Assembly (NCBI GenBank): GCA_021646465.1
Contig: SOET01000006.1
Location: forward strand, 1-64,000
Source of the DNA: Candidatus Kuenenia hertensis
GTDB taxonomy: Bacteria > Planctomycetota > Brocadiia > Brocadiales > Brocadiaceae
Reading direction: 5' to 3'
DNA length: 64,000 nt
Made by a program: the position numbers and the translations under genes. Shown here piece by piece: positions 29,231-38,749 of the stretch (position 1 is the stretch's first letter; the number at the start of each line of letters is the position of its first letter). The notes beneath the pieces were generated by a model that was not told the origin of the DNA, searched no databases, and saw nothing but the letters and a program-made list of their open reading frames with translations.

Positions 29231-30175
29231 ATGATCATTTTGCAATGTATCTTACTTTTTGTTGGCATCGCCACTCTTTATTTTGGTGCTGAATGGCTTG
29301 TCAAAGGGGCGTCCCGGTTCGCTTATTTTCTCAATATCAAACCCATTGTTATCGGACTTACGATCGTTGCTTTTGGCACCTCTGCGCCCGAGCTCGTTAC
29401 AGGAATTACGGCTGGAATAAAACATTTAAATGACATCGCGATAGGAAATGTCGTTGGAAGCAATATCGCCAATATTGGATTGGTACTTGGGGTAACGGCT
29501 ACAATCTTTCCGTTGAAAGTGGAAATGAAACTTCTCCGCAGGGAAATTCCTATCATTATAGGAATCTCTGCTCTTTTATATTTGATGTGCAGAGATGGTA
29601 TCCTAAGCCGTTTGGAAGGCTGTTTCCTGGTGGCAGGTATTGTCGTGTATACCTGTTATATTTATCGAATCTCTAAAAAAGAATCCAGCGCAGTAGAAAA
29701 GGAATACGAAGATTTTATTCGAAAGAAAAATACGTTGACTATAGATATTTTATTAATTTTTATCGGATTGGTAACACTTATTGGAGGAGCACATCTGCTC
29801 GTTAACTCGGCCATCTATCTGGCACGTACTTTTGGTGTAAGCGAACTGATCGTTGGTCTTTCCGTTGTTGCCGTTGGTACATCTTTGCCGGAATTGGCAA
29901 TATCAACTGTCGCAGCTCTTCGTAAAGAAGCAGATATCAGTGTCGGGAATGTGCTGGGGAGTAATATTTTCAATATTTTTGTAGTACTTGGAATTACTGC
30001 GGCTATACATCCGTTGCAGATCAATGTATCATCGCTGCGGTTTGATATGCCGGTCATGATTATATTCAGCCTTATTCTTATACCCATGATCAGGAGAAAT
30101 TTCATACTTACCAGGGTGGAAGGAATTTTTTTACTGGTCGGTTATAGTGTTTATATTGCATTTCTTTACAAATAA
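29231..30175 (+). CDS. Calcium/sodium antiporter, CaCA superfamily (YrbG-like)
   Basis: The 314-residue inner-membrane protein has about ten membrane helices. The two inverted alpha-repeats that form the ion site are clear: GTSAPELV followed by GNVVGSNIANIGLVLG, and GTSLPELA followed by GNVLGSNIFNIFVVLG. It exchanges Na+ (or H+) for Ca2+. It is transcribed rightward and converges with the heptosyltransferase; no partner gene is evident. Confidence 0.92.
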   Translation: MIILQCILLFVGIATLYFGAEWLVKGASRFAYFLNIKPIVIGLTIVAFGTSAPELVTGITAGIKHLNDIAIGNVVGSNIANIGLVLGVTATIFPLKVEMKLLRREIPIIIGISALLYLMCRDGILSRLEGCFLVAGIVVYTCYIYRISKKESSAVEKEYEDFIRKKNTLTIDILLIFIGLVTLIGGAHLLVNSAIYLARTFGVSELIVGLSVVAVGTSLPELAISTVAALRKEADISVGNVLGSNIFNIFVVLGITAAIHPLQINVSSLRFDMPVMIIFSLILIPMIRRNFILTRVEGIFLLVGYSVYIAFLYK

Positions 30176-30200
30176 ATCCTTTTATAAAAAATATTATAAA

Positions 30201-31277
30201 TTATCTCTTGTTTTGCCGAATCAGTTCCACGCTCACCCCTGCAACTTTTTCCGGTTTTATCTGGATCATACATCTGTGGTCTTTCGGGCAAACCTTTAAC
30301 TGGCACGCAAGACAATCCACATCTGCGCGTATTACCTCTCCTATTTCCGACGGAGAACTCGAGTAACGCGGATCATTCGGCCCCATCAACGTAATAACGG
30401 GTTTTTTGAATGCTACCGCTATGTGCCTTGGGCCAGAATCAACGGAAATTAACAAATCACTTTTTTGAATAATCGATTTTAATACTTCCAAATCCAATGC
30501 GTTACCCGCCAAATTTATTATTTTTGATTTTGCCCTTTCTTTAATATCTTCTCCTAATTTAACCTCATGCGGAGCGCACACAACAGCAATATTACATTTC
30601 ATTTCTGACTGAATAATATCCGCAGTCCTGGCAAATCCCTCTGCCGTCCAACATTTTGAAGACCCATAGGCCGCCCCGGGGTTGAAAAGAATAAAAGGTT
30701 TTTCATTGTTAATTCTATATTTTTCAAAAATCTCCGCTGTTCGTTTCTGTCCCTGTTCGGTAACAAACAACTCCAGTTCTTTTGAACGTATTGTACAACC
30801 GACTTCAGAACATAACCGCAAATAATAATCTGCCATATATGTTGGTAAAAATCTCCCATTCTCTTTCAGCCGATTTAATCCTTTGGTAAGCAAAAAATTA
30901 CGGGCATCCCTTTTGTAACCGATACGATACCTTACCCCTGCCAGCCAGAATAGCGCCGCAGAACTAAATGAGTTGGGAAACAAGATACCAAGATCATACT
31001 GATTCCTTCGTAATTGCATAATAAGAGCAGTATATCCTTTGGCTTTTCCTTTTGAATTATTCTCATCAATTTGCACAATTTCATCAAACCACGGAGCGTT
31101 ATCAATTAATTTCCCGACGTAGGATTTTAAAAGAATGCATATCTTAGCATTCGGAAAGTTTTCACGAATACAACGAAATGCGGGAGTAGCCATAACCACA
31201 TCGCCAACCCAGTTTGGCGACCTGATAATTATTTTGTTTACAGAGTCGGTGATATTTTTATTTCTTTTGCATAACAT
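30201..31277 (-). CDS. waaF: ADP-heptose:LPS heptosyltransferase family protein
   Basis: The 358-residue GT9-family enzyme probably adds L-glycero-D-manno-heptose to the LPS core. Features include the N-terminal IIIRSPNWVGDVVMATPAF, FNPGAAYGSSKCW at the centre, LISVDSGPRHIAVAF and TLMGPNDPRYSSS. A cysteine-rich C-terminal stretch (ADVDCLACQLKVCP) is typical of the RfaF type. An LPS core is consistent with the LptF/G permease in this window. Confidence 0.87.
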   Translation of the reverse strand: MLCKRNKNITDSVNKIIIRSPNWVGDVVMATPAFRCIRENFPNAKICILLKSYVGKLIDNAPWFDEIVQIDENNSKGKAKGYTALIMQLRRNQYDLGILFPNSFSSAALFWLAGVRYRIGYKRDARNFLLTKGLNRLKENGRFLPTYMADYYLRLCSEVGCTIRSKELELFVTEQGQKRTAEIFEKYRINNEKPFILFNPGAAYGSSKCWTAEGFARTADIIQSEMKCNIAVVCAPHEVKLGEDIKERAKSKIINLAGNALDLEVLKSIIQKSDLLISVDSGPRHIAVAFKKPVITLMGPNDPRYSSSPSEIGEVIRADVDCLACQLKVCPKDHRCMIQIKPEKVAGVSVELIRQNKR

Positions 31278-31327
31278 AATTTTTGTTTATTGTCCGATAT
31301 ATATTAAAAATCATGTTCCTTTTTCTA

Positions 31328-31356
31328 TTGACATGTTTCTTTTATACTATATTAAT
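31328..31356 (+). promoter_or_regulatory. Possible promoter for the kinase/sigma54-activator operon
   Basis: A perfect TTGACA (31328-31333) is followed by AT-rich TATACTATATTAAT. The best -10 alignments have suboptimal spacing or match, so only the -35 is convincing. Confidence 0.35.
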
Positions 31357-31425
31357 AGTGTGGTTACAAAATTATATCTTTTTTTGCAATGATTTTGCAG
31401 GAAGAAAATTTCCAAAAATATATCT

Positions 31426-33543
31426 ATGCCTCTTTATGAAATTATTTCACTTATAGGTTTCATACTCGGAACGATTCTTCACATCGTCTTGTCCGTCCTC
31501 ATTGTGCAGCGGAAGCACAAAACAAGGAGTGAATTTGTTTTTCAATTTCTTGTTATTAGTGTGGCAATGTGGCATTTTGGCAATACTGTATATCTCTTCA
31601 GCGCCATTTTGTTCGGCAAAAATATCTTTCCCGTAATTTTTGTAGCCGATGCCATTTCATATGCCGGTATTGGATTTATGCCCAGTTTATTACTCCATAC
31701 GGCGGTTTTATTTTTATACGAAAACGGACTTAATATAAACAGGTCTTTGCAGAAGATTATTCTTCTGGCAATATATTTTCCCGTTATCCCCTTTTCATTT
31801 GTTATAAAAAAATTCATTCACCTGGAAGAATCTTATTTGATTGCCCATAGCCAGCTCGTAAAACCGTTTATCGTATGGTTAATGATATCATTACTTATTT
31901 CCGCCTATATTTCCAAATGGCTGGCAAAAAACGTTGAAGAAAAGGAGGAACAAAAATTCCTTCTCGCCATCTTTTGGGTATTGATAACCATTGCGGTTTT
32001 CATCGGATTTACCGTAATACTGGAAGGGAGAAAGATCGTATATATCGGTGACTATCTGGTGCTCGTATCCATGTTGTCTTCGATTTTTCCCAGTATCATT
32101 TTTTCCTACTATGTTTATCGTTACAATTATATGGAATTTGTTCTCAGAAGGAGTATCTTTTACTCTTTCCTTACCCTCATCATTATATGTCTCTACTACT
32201 TTGGAATAAAACAATTCAGCAAATTTATGGAACTAAAATACGAGATAAACTCCAAGATGCTGGAGGCAGTCTTTGTTATCAACCTGGTCTTTTGGTTTCC
32301 AACGATTAAAGAAAAGGCACAGGAACTTTTCAGGAAAGTAATCTTTTTCCGGAGTTCAGATACAGAGTACCTTTTGAACGAATTAAATCATGTCATAAGT
32401 ACTGATCCTCTTGTCAATTTTACCACACTCCTTGAAAACGTTGTTCTTTCCATTAAAAAGGCTATTGCGATTAAAACAATAAACCTCCTTCTCCTCAGGA
32501 ACAACAGAGTTCAAATCATAGGAGATAAAAAAAATGAAGCTATCGAATTTTCAAATTTACAAAATATTATTCAGTTTTTTTCATCGGGAGAGTTGGTGGA
32601 ACTAAACCGGTACGAAGTAAAAGATGCCGCCGTCATAAATGAAATGCGGTTGCTGGAGGCTATTTTCATATTCCCTGTTTTCGTAAACAGAAAACTGAAA
32701 GGGCTCTTATGCCTGGGAAGAGCAAAACGCGGCATGCCCATTGCCTCTGATAATCTTGATCAAATAATGATTATTGCGAACGAGATTGGTTCCGCATTGG
32801 AAAAATCAAAAATTATCGAAGAAAAACTTTTCCTCGAGAGAAAAATGTTTGAAAACGAAAAATTATCCAGTCTTGGACGTCTTTCCACAAGCGTCGCTCA
32901 TGAGGTAAAAAATCCTCTCAGTTCCATAAAAGCTATCGTTCAGGCCATGCGTGAAGATTTAGAAAAAGAGAATCCTTTGCAAAAAGATCTTAATATCATA
33001 GTTGACGAAATTGACAGACTGAACAAAGTAGTAAACCAATTACTCCTTTACGCCAAACCAAGTAGAAATATCCATGAACAGGTAACAATAAAGGAAGTTA
33101 TTGATTCAACACTGGTCGTGCTGAATCATGAGGCGCGGCGAAATAATATTGCAATATTGAGTAATATTCCTGATCTACTTCCTTTTATTTCAGCAGATAA
33201 AACTGCATTAAAGGAAGTATTTTTTAATCTCATACATAACGCTATTCAGGCAACACCTCCAAACGGAAAAATTTCCATTGACGCACATCTCTTGCCTATG
33301 AAACATTTTATTCAAATAAAAATATCCGATACGGGTCACGGAATACCGCAGGGTTTACTTCAAAAGATTTTCGAACCTTTTTTTACAACAAAACAGACGG
33401 GAACCGGTTTAGGACTTTCTATTGTTAAAAAGAAATTAGAAGAAATGGACGCCTCGATTCATGTTGAAAGTAGTGAAAACGGAACAACCTTTTTTGTGGA
33501 AGTTCCTTTAAATACCTTCGAACCTATTCTGACAACATATTAA
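31426..33543 (+). CDS. Membrane sensor histidine kinase (7TM-GAF-HisKA-HATPase)
   Basis: The 705-residue protein has about seven to eight N-terminal membrane helices (about 5-265), a GAF-like sensor region (about 310-470) and a HisKA domain with H492 in STSVAHEVKNPLSSIK. A C-terminal ATPase follows (NLIHNAIQATP, DTGHGIP, TGLGLSIVKKKLEEM). It is an NtrB-type kinase with the partner sigma54 activator encoded 3 bases downstream, so the pair is a two-component system. The layout resembles PrsK/PrsR systems linked to exopolysaccharide and exosortase export. The signal is unknown. Confidence 0.88.
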   Translation: MPLYEIISLIGFILGTILHIVLSVLIVQRKHKTRSEFVFQFLVISVAMWHFGNTVYLFSAILFGKNIFPVIFVADAISYAGIGFMPSLLLHTAVLFLYENGLNINRSLQKIILLAIYFPVIPFSFVIKKFIHLEESYLIAHSQLVKPFIVWLMISLLISAYISKWLAKNVEEKEEQKFLLAIFWVLITIAVFIGFTVILEGRKIVYIGDYLVLVSMLSSIFPSIIFSYYVYRYNYMEFVLRRSIFYSFLTLIIICLYYFGIKQFSKFMELKYEINSKMLEAVFVINLVFWFPTIKEKAQELFRKVIFFRSSDTEYLLNELNHVISTDPLVNFTTLLENVVLSIKKAIAIKTINLLLLRNNRVQIIGDKKNEAIEFSNLQNIIQFFSSGELVELNRYEVKDAAVINEMRLLEAIFIFPVFVNRKLKGLLCLGRAKRGMPIASDNLDQIMIIANEIGSALEKSKIIEEKLFLERKMFENEKLSSLGRLSTSVAHEVKNPLSSIKAIVQAMREDLEKENPLQKDLNIIVDEIDRLNKVVNQLLLYAKPSRNIHEQVTIKEVIDSTLVVLNHEARRNNIAILSNIPDLLPFISADKTALKEVFFNLIHNAIQATPPNGKISIDAHLLPMKHFIQIKISDTGHGIPQGLLQKIFEPFFTTKQTGTGLGLSIVKKKLEEMDASIHVESSENGTTFFVEVPLNTFEPILTTY

Positions 33544-33546
33544 GTT

Positions 33547-34941
33547 ATGCGTATAAACTCCATTTTAATTGTAGACGATGAAAAAGCGGCACGCTATGGC
33601 ATGCAAAAAATATTACAAAGAGACCATTACACAATATTTGAAGCTGCAAATGGTTTAGATGCCTTGCAAAAGATACAGACCCTTCAGCCCGCATTGGTAT
33701 TTTTAGACATAAACATGCCGCAGCTTAACGGGTTAAAAACACTTGAAAAAATATGTGAAATGAAACATCCGCCACTCGTGGTTATTGTTACGGCACACGG
33801 TTCCGAGAAGATAGCCGTGGAGGCTATGAAAAAAGGGGCATATGATTATATAGCAAAGCCGTATGAAATGGAAGAATTGCGACTTATTGCAAAAAACGCC
33901 CTTGAAAGAATAGCCCTTCAGGAAGAAAATACCCGATTACGTTTAGAGATTGGCAGGCTTGAGGGGTACGGAGAACTTCTCGGTCAAAGCAAGATTATGA
34001 GGGAGGTATTCGACAAAATAGAAAAAGTTGTCACTGCTGATGTTACAGTGTTGCTTCAGGGAGAAAGCGGGTGTGGCAAAGAACTTGTGGCAAGCGAGAT
34101 TCACCGGAGAAGCAAAAGAAAAAACGGCCCGTTTATTGTTATGAATTGCGCCGCTGTCCCTGAGACGCTCATTGAAAGCGAACTTTTCGGTCATGAAAAA
34201 GGTTCCTTTACCGGGGCGACAGAACGAAGAATGGGTAAATTCGAACTTGCAAACAAGGGAACGATTCTTCTTGATGAAATCGGTGATATGAGTCTCAGTA
34301 CACAATCAAAACTCCTGCGGGTATTGCAGGAACAAAAATTTGAACGTTTGGGCGGCGCGGAAACACTGGAAGTTGATGTGAGAATCATTAGTGCTACCCA
34401 TCGTGATCTCGAAGAGGAAATAGAAGAAGGCAGATTCAGAGAAGATTTATACTATAGAATTAAAGTGGTAAACATAAAAATTCCTCCCTTGAGACAGAGA
34501 AAAGAAGATATCCCGCTGCTGGTAAACCGGTTTATACATTATTTTAATGAAAAACATCAAAAAAACGTTGCTTCAATCTCAAATGACGCCATGAAAAAAC
34601 TTATTGCATATAATTGGCCGGGAAATATCCGTCAGTTGAAAAATACCATAGAAAGTGCGGTAGTTCTTACCAACAACGAGATGCTCGACGCTTTAGACCT
34701 TTCCGAAGAAATATTACAACCGGAAGAACCTCTTATTCCGCAAAAAAATATAAATTATAATCTTTCATTCCGTGAAGCCAAAAAAATCATCATAGAAAAT
34801 TTTGAAAGAGATTTTATTAAAAAAAAACTGGAAGAATGCGGTGGCAATATTAGCCGCACAGCAGAGGCATTAGATATGCACCGGCAGAACCTGCAGCAAA
34901 AAATGAGAGATTTAGAAATAAACAGGGGTTGCAGAGATTGA
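33547..34941 (+). CDS. Sigma54-dependent response regulator (NtrC family)
   Basis: The 464-residue regulator has a receiver domain with D54 in LVFLDINMP. A AAA+ domain follows with Walker A GESGCGKE (172-179), a GSFTGA loop (219-224; the classical form is GAFTGA) and Walker B GTILLDEIGDM. A Fis-type helix-turn-helix near the end (NISRTAEALDMHRQNLQQK) completes it. It is phosphorylated by the kinase just upstream and activates sigma54 promoters. The serine for alanine in GAFTGA is a common tolerated variant. Confidence 0.93.
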   Translation: MRINSILIVDDEKAARYGMQKILQRDHYTIFEAANGLDALQKIQTLQPALVFLDINMPQLNGLKTLEKICEMKHPPLVVIVTAHGSEKIAVEAMKKGAYDYIAKPYEMEELRLIAKNALERIALQEENTRLRLEIGRLEGYGELLGQSKIMREVFDKIEKVVTADVTVLLQGESGCGKELVASEIHRRSKRKNGPFIVMNCAAVPETLIESELFGHEKGSFTGATERRMGKFELANKGTILLDEIGDMSLSTQSKLLRVLQEQKFERLGGAETLEVDVRIISATHRDLEEEIEEGRFREDLYYRIKVVNIKIPPLRQRKEDIPLLVNRFIHYFNEKHQKNVASISNDAMKKLIAYNWPGNIRQLKNTIESAVVLTNNEMLDALDLSEEILQPEEPLIPQKNINYNLSFREAKKIIIENFERDFIKKKLEECGGNISRTAEALDMHRQNLQQKMRDLEINRGCRD

Positions 34942-34982
34942 TCCCTGAACATGGCTATGTCAATCAAAGCTAATACATCCTT

Positions 34983-35552
34983 ATGAAACTGATATGGTTT
35001 CTCCACTTTGGAATTATTGGGCTGTGTGCCATAGTTTTTTCCTTACTTTTGCTGTTTACAGCAAAAGTAAGGAAAAGACAAAATACCTTTGGGCAAATAC
35101 TGCTTCGAACATCGATTATACTCACGGCGCTTGTGCTTCTACTGACAGGTTTTAATGCTACACTTTATATTTTTCAGCATGATAAAAATTTAGTACTGTT
35201 GGAAGAAGCGGAGAGCTATTCCAATCAAGAAAAGCGCGACTTACTGCAAAAAATCACCCTGTTAGAAGATCAACTGAAAGCCATTGAGGAAGAGAAGGAC
35301 TTTTTAATCACGCACCGGGATACTGTCAGGGCCACAGTACAGCATGCCAGGGAAGATATCGCACAAATCAGGGAATTAGCCGCAAATATTGCGACCTATA
35401 AGACTGCAAAGGCGTCGGTGTCGCTACCCAGCGATTTTTCACCTCAAGAGGCCCATGTCAAAGTACGGTTTCCAAAAGACGAGGAAATAAAGAATCAATT
35501 ACTGGAAAAAATAGATATAATTAACAGTCGGCTTAATAAAATATTGGATTAG
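34983..35552 (+). CDS. Two-pass membrane protein with coiled coil, downstream of the two-component pair
   Basis: The 189-residue protein has two hydrophobic segments (about 8-27 and 41-62) and a long coiled coil (about 72-140). A tail with FPKDEEIKNQLLEKIDIIN follows. The family is not recognised. It lies 41 bases after the sigma54 regulator and could be its membrane partner. A perfect 19-bp inverted repeat sits within codons 19-32. Confidence 0.65.
   Translation: MKLIWFLHFGIIGLCAIVFSLLLLFTAKVRKRQNTFGQILLRTSIILTALVLLLTGFNATLYIFQHDKNLVLLEEAESYSNQEKRDLLQKITLLEDQLKAIEEEKDFLITHRDTVRATVQHAREDIAQIRELAANIATYKTAKASVSLPSDFSPQEAHVKVRFPKDEEIKNQLLEKIDIINSRLNKILD
35037..35076. repeat. Perfect 19-bp inverted repeat inside a coding region
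   Basis: TTTTCCTTACTTTTGCTGT (35037-35055), two T bases, then its exact complement (35058-35076). In RNA it would form a very stable hairpin about 55 bases after the start codon of the membrane protein. No T tract follows on the plus strand. On the minus strand, it is followed by AACTATGG, also without a T tract. Confidence 0.9.
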
Positions 35553-35608
35553 AATCAATCCTCCACTTTTCTACAAATTAGTCCTATCGGAATGGATAAC
35601 ATTGTATC

Positions 35609-36097
35609 ATGCAACCATGTAATAAAAAGATGTCCCATGAACTGAAATTCTCCAAAAATTTAACATGGAGTTACAAAGAATTTGCGCCGCCTGCCCGACT
35701 TCCTGAACCGGTTATTCAGGCTGAAATTTATAAACAACTAAGGGAGAATCACATCGAATGTACCGTTGGATGTCCTATTTATTGTGAGGCATATGGTGGA
35801 GAACTCACTCCTGATATTGCCATCCTGTATAAAGGATACGTAATCGGAATTATTGAAATAAAATCCTTTAAAAAAATAAAATTACTGTCGAATAAAATCA
35901 TCAACAACCTGGAACCACATCAAATAAAAAGTAAACAATTAAAAAGATATTTGTTGTATAATTTGCCCTTATATTATTGTACCAACAGGGATGATATTCC
36001 CCGCGCGGTTGGATTTGCAAAGTTATGTATACAGGAATTTGAACAACATTCCCCCCCTGTGAAAAAACAGAGAGAAACCCCCTCCCTTAACCAATAG
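35609..36097 (+). CDS. Putative PD-(D/E)XK nuclease-like protein
   Basis: A 162-residue protein with a short nuclease-like core: an N-terminal helix with EIYKQLREN, then GELTPDIAILYKGYVIGIIEIKS (about 70-92), where D and E-x-K match the catalytic PD-(D/E)XK motif. The N-terminus may start at M8 (35630) instead. No methylase or other restriction partner lies nearby. The fold call is an inference from the motif alone. Confidence 0.55.
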   Translation: MQPCNKKMSHELKFSKNLTWSYKEFAPPARLPEPVIQAEIYKQLRENHIECTVGCPIYCEAYGGELTPDIAILYKGYVIGIIEIKSFKKIKLLSNKIINNLEPHQIKSKQLKRYLLYNLPLYYCTNRDDIPRAVGFAKLCIQEFEQHSPPVKKQRETPSLNQ

Positions 36098-36109
36098 AAG
36101 CAAACCTGA

Positions 36110-36250
36110 AATATTGCTGACGCCGTTAATGGATTCTTATACATTCATCAAAAAAAGAATGAGATTATTGAAATACAGGGAGGCCACCGGGACCTATCGG
36201 AGGAAGAATTGAAAAAGCAAGGATTTAACATCAAGTGCTCGTGCAGTTAA
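36110..36250 (+). pseudogene. Possible remnant of a coding region without a start codon
   Basis: A frame of 46 codons between two stops encodes a protein-like sequence (…FLYIHQKKNEIIEIQ… ending GFNIKCSCS) but has no ATG, GTG or TTG start. It may be the tail of a decayed gene downstream of the PD-(D/E)XK gene, or chance. Confidence 0.25.
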
Positions 36251-36323
36251 ATTCCGGATGCTTTTTTATTTTGAATGGTTTTTTCAATAATAAAATACAG
36301 ATTTTATTTACAGAACCTGTGAT

Positions 36324-36755
36324 TTATTCTTCAATACAATTTTCTGTACCAAGCTCATCGATGTCTTCTCCCGCGATGGAATATTCTTTCGTTCTCTGGC
36401 ACAGATCGGTAAACAAGATTCTTTTGTTCACTCTCACATTTTTGAAATACGCATAAAAAAGATATTTCCTTCCGGTTTCAAAAGGGAAACTGCAGGAATT
36501 TATATCGCTGAATGTGTATAGGACAGCTCTCCTTTCAAACGAACCTTTCCATGCGCAATCAACGTCAACCTGTACCTGAATATACTCCCTCCTGTCTCTC
36601 ATCGATAACACCGTTCCGGAAAATACCGCATCTGCTTCTTCCAATGCTTCTAAAGGGGGGAGAGGTGGAATGCATGAACACGCATGGGTATTTTCCGTAA
36701 GTAATAAAATGCCACATATCAGTAACGATAACATTATCTTCATATTCATTTTCAT
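36324..36755 (-). CDS. Exported TIMP/NTR-like cysteine-rich protein
   Basis: The roughly 143-residue secreted protein has a signal peptide ending ...NTHA, after which the mature protein begins Cys-Ser-Cys. This is the typical start of the tissue-inhibitor-of-metalloprotease (NTR/OB-like) family. Further cysteines (VDCAW, NSCSF, DLCQR, ENCIEE) would pair. FSGTV and FETGRKYLFYAY are conserved family elements. Several in-frame ATGs exist (36785, 36755, 36749, 36743); the choice is arbitrary. Bacterial functions are unknown. Confidence 0.7.
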   Translation of the reverse strand: MKMNMKIMLSLLICGILLLTENTHACSCIPPLPPLEALEEADAVFSGTVLSMRDRREYIQVQVDVDCAWKGSFERRAVLYTFSDINSCSFPFETGRKYLFYAYFKNVRVNKRILFTDLCQRTKEYSIAGEDIDELGTENCIEE

Positions 36756-36911
36756 TGGCGTATTATATGCAAAAACCATTTTCAAAAAAACAAAATATTT
36801 TCCTTAAACATCATATATATGCCTGGTTACTCAACAGGCGTCGGATACTTTTTCTTTTGAGCGTAAAAAATAGCATTATTATAGAGGAAAATGCCTGGCG
36901 GGAGAAACTTT

Positions 36912-38492
36912 CTAAAAATAGTTTTCCTTCTGTTGTTTTTTGAGATGCGGTGCTAACATCGGTTTTCTTCCGCTTCCTGGCATCACGTGAAGCTGCGGTT
37001 TTTCAATAATATTTATCACCACAAAGTTTTCCATGCTTTTCAGGAATCGTTGGCATTCAGTACTGAGGTGTTTCAGGTGTAAGCGCTTGCCGTGGCTGAA
37101 ATATCGTTCTGACAAGGATTTGAGAGCTTCAAGACCTGATTGGTCGCATACCCGCGAGTGTTTAAAATCTATTACCACATTCTCCTGATCCTTATGGGGC
37201 TCAAAATACTCAAGAAATTTTCGTACCGAACCAAAGAACAACGGACCGGTAAGGGAATAGACACTTACCCCGCGTGCGCTTACGTGCGAATCGATCCTGA
37301 TGTTTTTACCGCTCTTCCAGGCGAAAACCAAGGCGGAAACAACTACTCCGGCAGCTACTGCAATGGCAAGGTCGGTAAACACCGTTACCCCGGAGACGAG
37401 AACCAGCACAAATGCGTCCGCACGCGGCATTTTGTGAAGAATGCGAAAGCTCGACCACTCAAAGGTACTGACCACCACCATAAACATAACTCCCACCAGC
37501 GCAGCAAGAGGAATCATTTCGATGAATCGCGAGGCAAACAAAATGCACATGAGCAAAAATACCGCGGCAGAAATACCGGATAATCGTCCTCGTCCCCCTG
37601 AATTTACATTAATCATGCTCTGGCCGATCATGGCGCATCCCCCCATCGTACCAAAAAAACCGGAAACGACATTGGCAATGCCCTGCCCGAAACATTCTCT
37701 GTTGCCGTTACCGCGGGTCTCCGTTATTTCATCCACAAGGGACAATGTCATCAGAGACTCTAAAAGCCCAACCACAGCGAGTATTAAGGAATACGGCAAA
37801 ATAATAACAAGGGTTTCCCATGTTAAAGGGATCATGGGGATATGAAATTGCGGCAGTCCACCACCCACAGAGGCCATATCGCTCACCTTCAGGGTATCTA
37901 TATTAAATCCCGTTACCGCTACGGTAATCACAAGGATAGCAATCAAAGGAGCGGGAACAGCACGGGTGATACGAGGAAGAAAATGAATAACGGCCATGGT
38001 TATACCTACAAGCCCCAACATCATCCACAGGGCTGTGCCACCCATCCAAATCAGTACACCCGATTCTCCCGGTATTTTAAAATGTCGTAATTGTGAAAGA
38101 AAAATGACGATGGCCAGGCCATTGACAAATCCAAGCATGACAGGATGAGGTATCAGGCGTATAAACTTTCCCAAACGCAAAATTCCGGCGGTTATCTGGA
38201 TAATACCCATCAATACCACTGCGGCAAACAGGTATTCCACCCCATGCTTTGCGACAAGTTCGATCATAATCACTGCAAGGGCGCCTGTCGCCCCGGATAT
38301 CATTCCCGGCCTTCCGCCAACAACAGCGGTAATAATCCCAACGATAAATGCGGCATACAAACCCACCAGCGGCTGCACACCCGCTACGAATGAAAATGCC
38401 ACTGCCTCTGGTACCAATGCCAGAGCAACAGTCAAACCGGAGAGAATATCATCCTTTATGTTCGCGCGTTTTTGAATATAGAGACTAAACAT
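36912..38492 (-). CDS. SulP family anion transporter with STAS domain
   Basis: The 526-residue inner-membrane permease has about 12-14 membrane segments (about 15-400) and a cytoplasmic STAS domain (about 420-505: [19 protein letters not shown]). The family moves sulfate, bicarbonate or other anions. [26 protein letters not shown] and the [13 protein letters not shown] region are typical. Here the true substrate is undetermined. Bicarbonate uptake is plausible for an autotrophic anammox organism. No regulatory partner is adjacent. Confidence 0.9.
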   Translation of the reverse strand: MFSLYIQKRANIKDDILSGLTVALALVPEAVAFSFVAGVQPLVGLYAAFIVGIITAVVGGRPGMISGATGALAVIMIELVAKHGVEYLFAAVVLMGIIQITAGILRLGKFIRLIPHPVMLGFVNGLAIVIFLSQLRHFKIPGESGVLIWMGGTALWMMLGLVGITMAVIHFLPRITRAVPAPLIAILVITVAVTGFNIDTLKVSDMASVGGGLPQFHIPMIPLTWETLVIILPYSLILAVVGLLESLMTLSLVDEITETRGNGNRECFGQGIANVVSGFFGTMGGCAMIGQSMINVNSGGRGRLSGISAAVFLLMCILFASRFIEMIPLAALVGVMFMVVVSTFEWSSFRILHKMPRADAFVLVLVSGVTVFTDLAIAVAAGVVVSALVFAWKSGKNIRIDSHVSARGVSVYSLTGPLFFGSVRKFLEYFEPHKDQENVVIDFKHSRVCDQSGLEALKSLSERYFSHGKRLHLKHLSTECQRFLKSMENFVVINIIEKPQLHVMPGSGRKPMLAPHLKKQQKENYF

Positions 38493-38749
38493 GATTCAAT
38501 TACTTAATATACTTGCTCACAAAAAATGCGAAAAAGATAGTAACTATACGTCTCTTATACTAATGTGTCAATTAAAATATTGATAACTCAAATAATTATG
38601 AAGCTTGCATCCACTCTGCCAACCTGATACACTTCGGTTCACCATTGTTTCTTTTCTGCCTCACACATTTAAAAACATAAGCATTGAAAAATAGAGAACA
38701 GAGAAAATGTAAGGTATGCATTTTCGATAACTCGTTTATTTTTTAAAGA

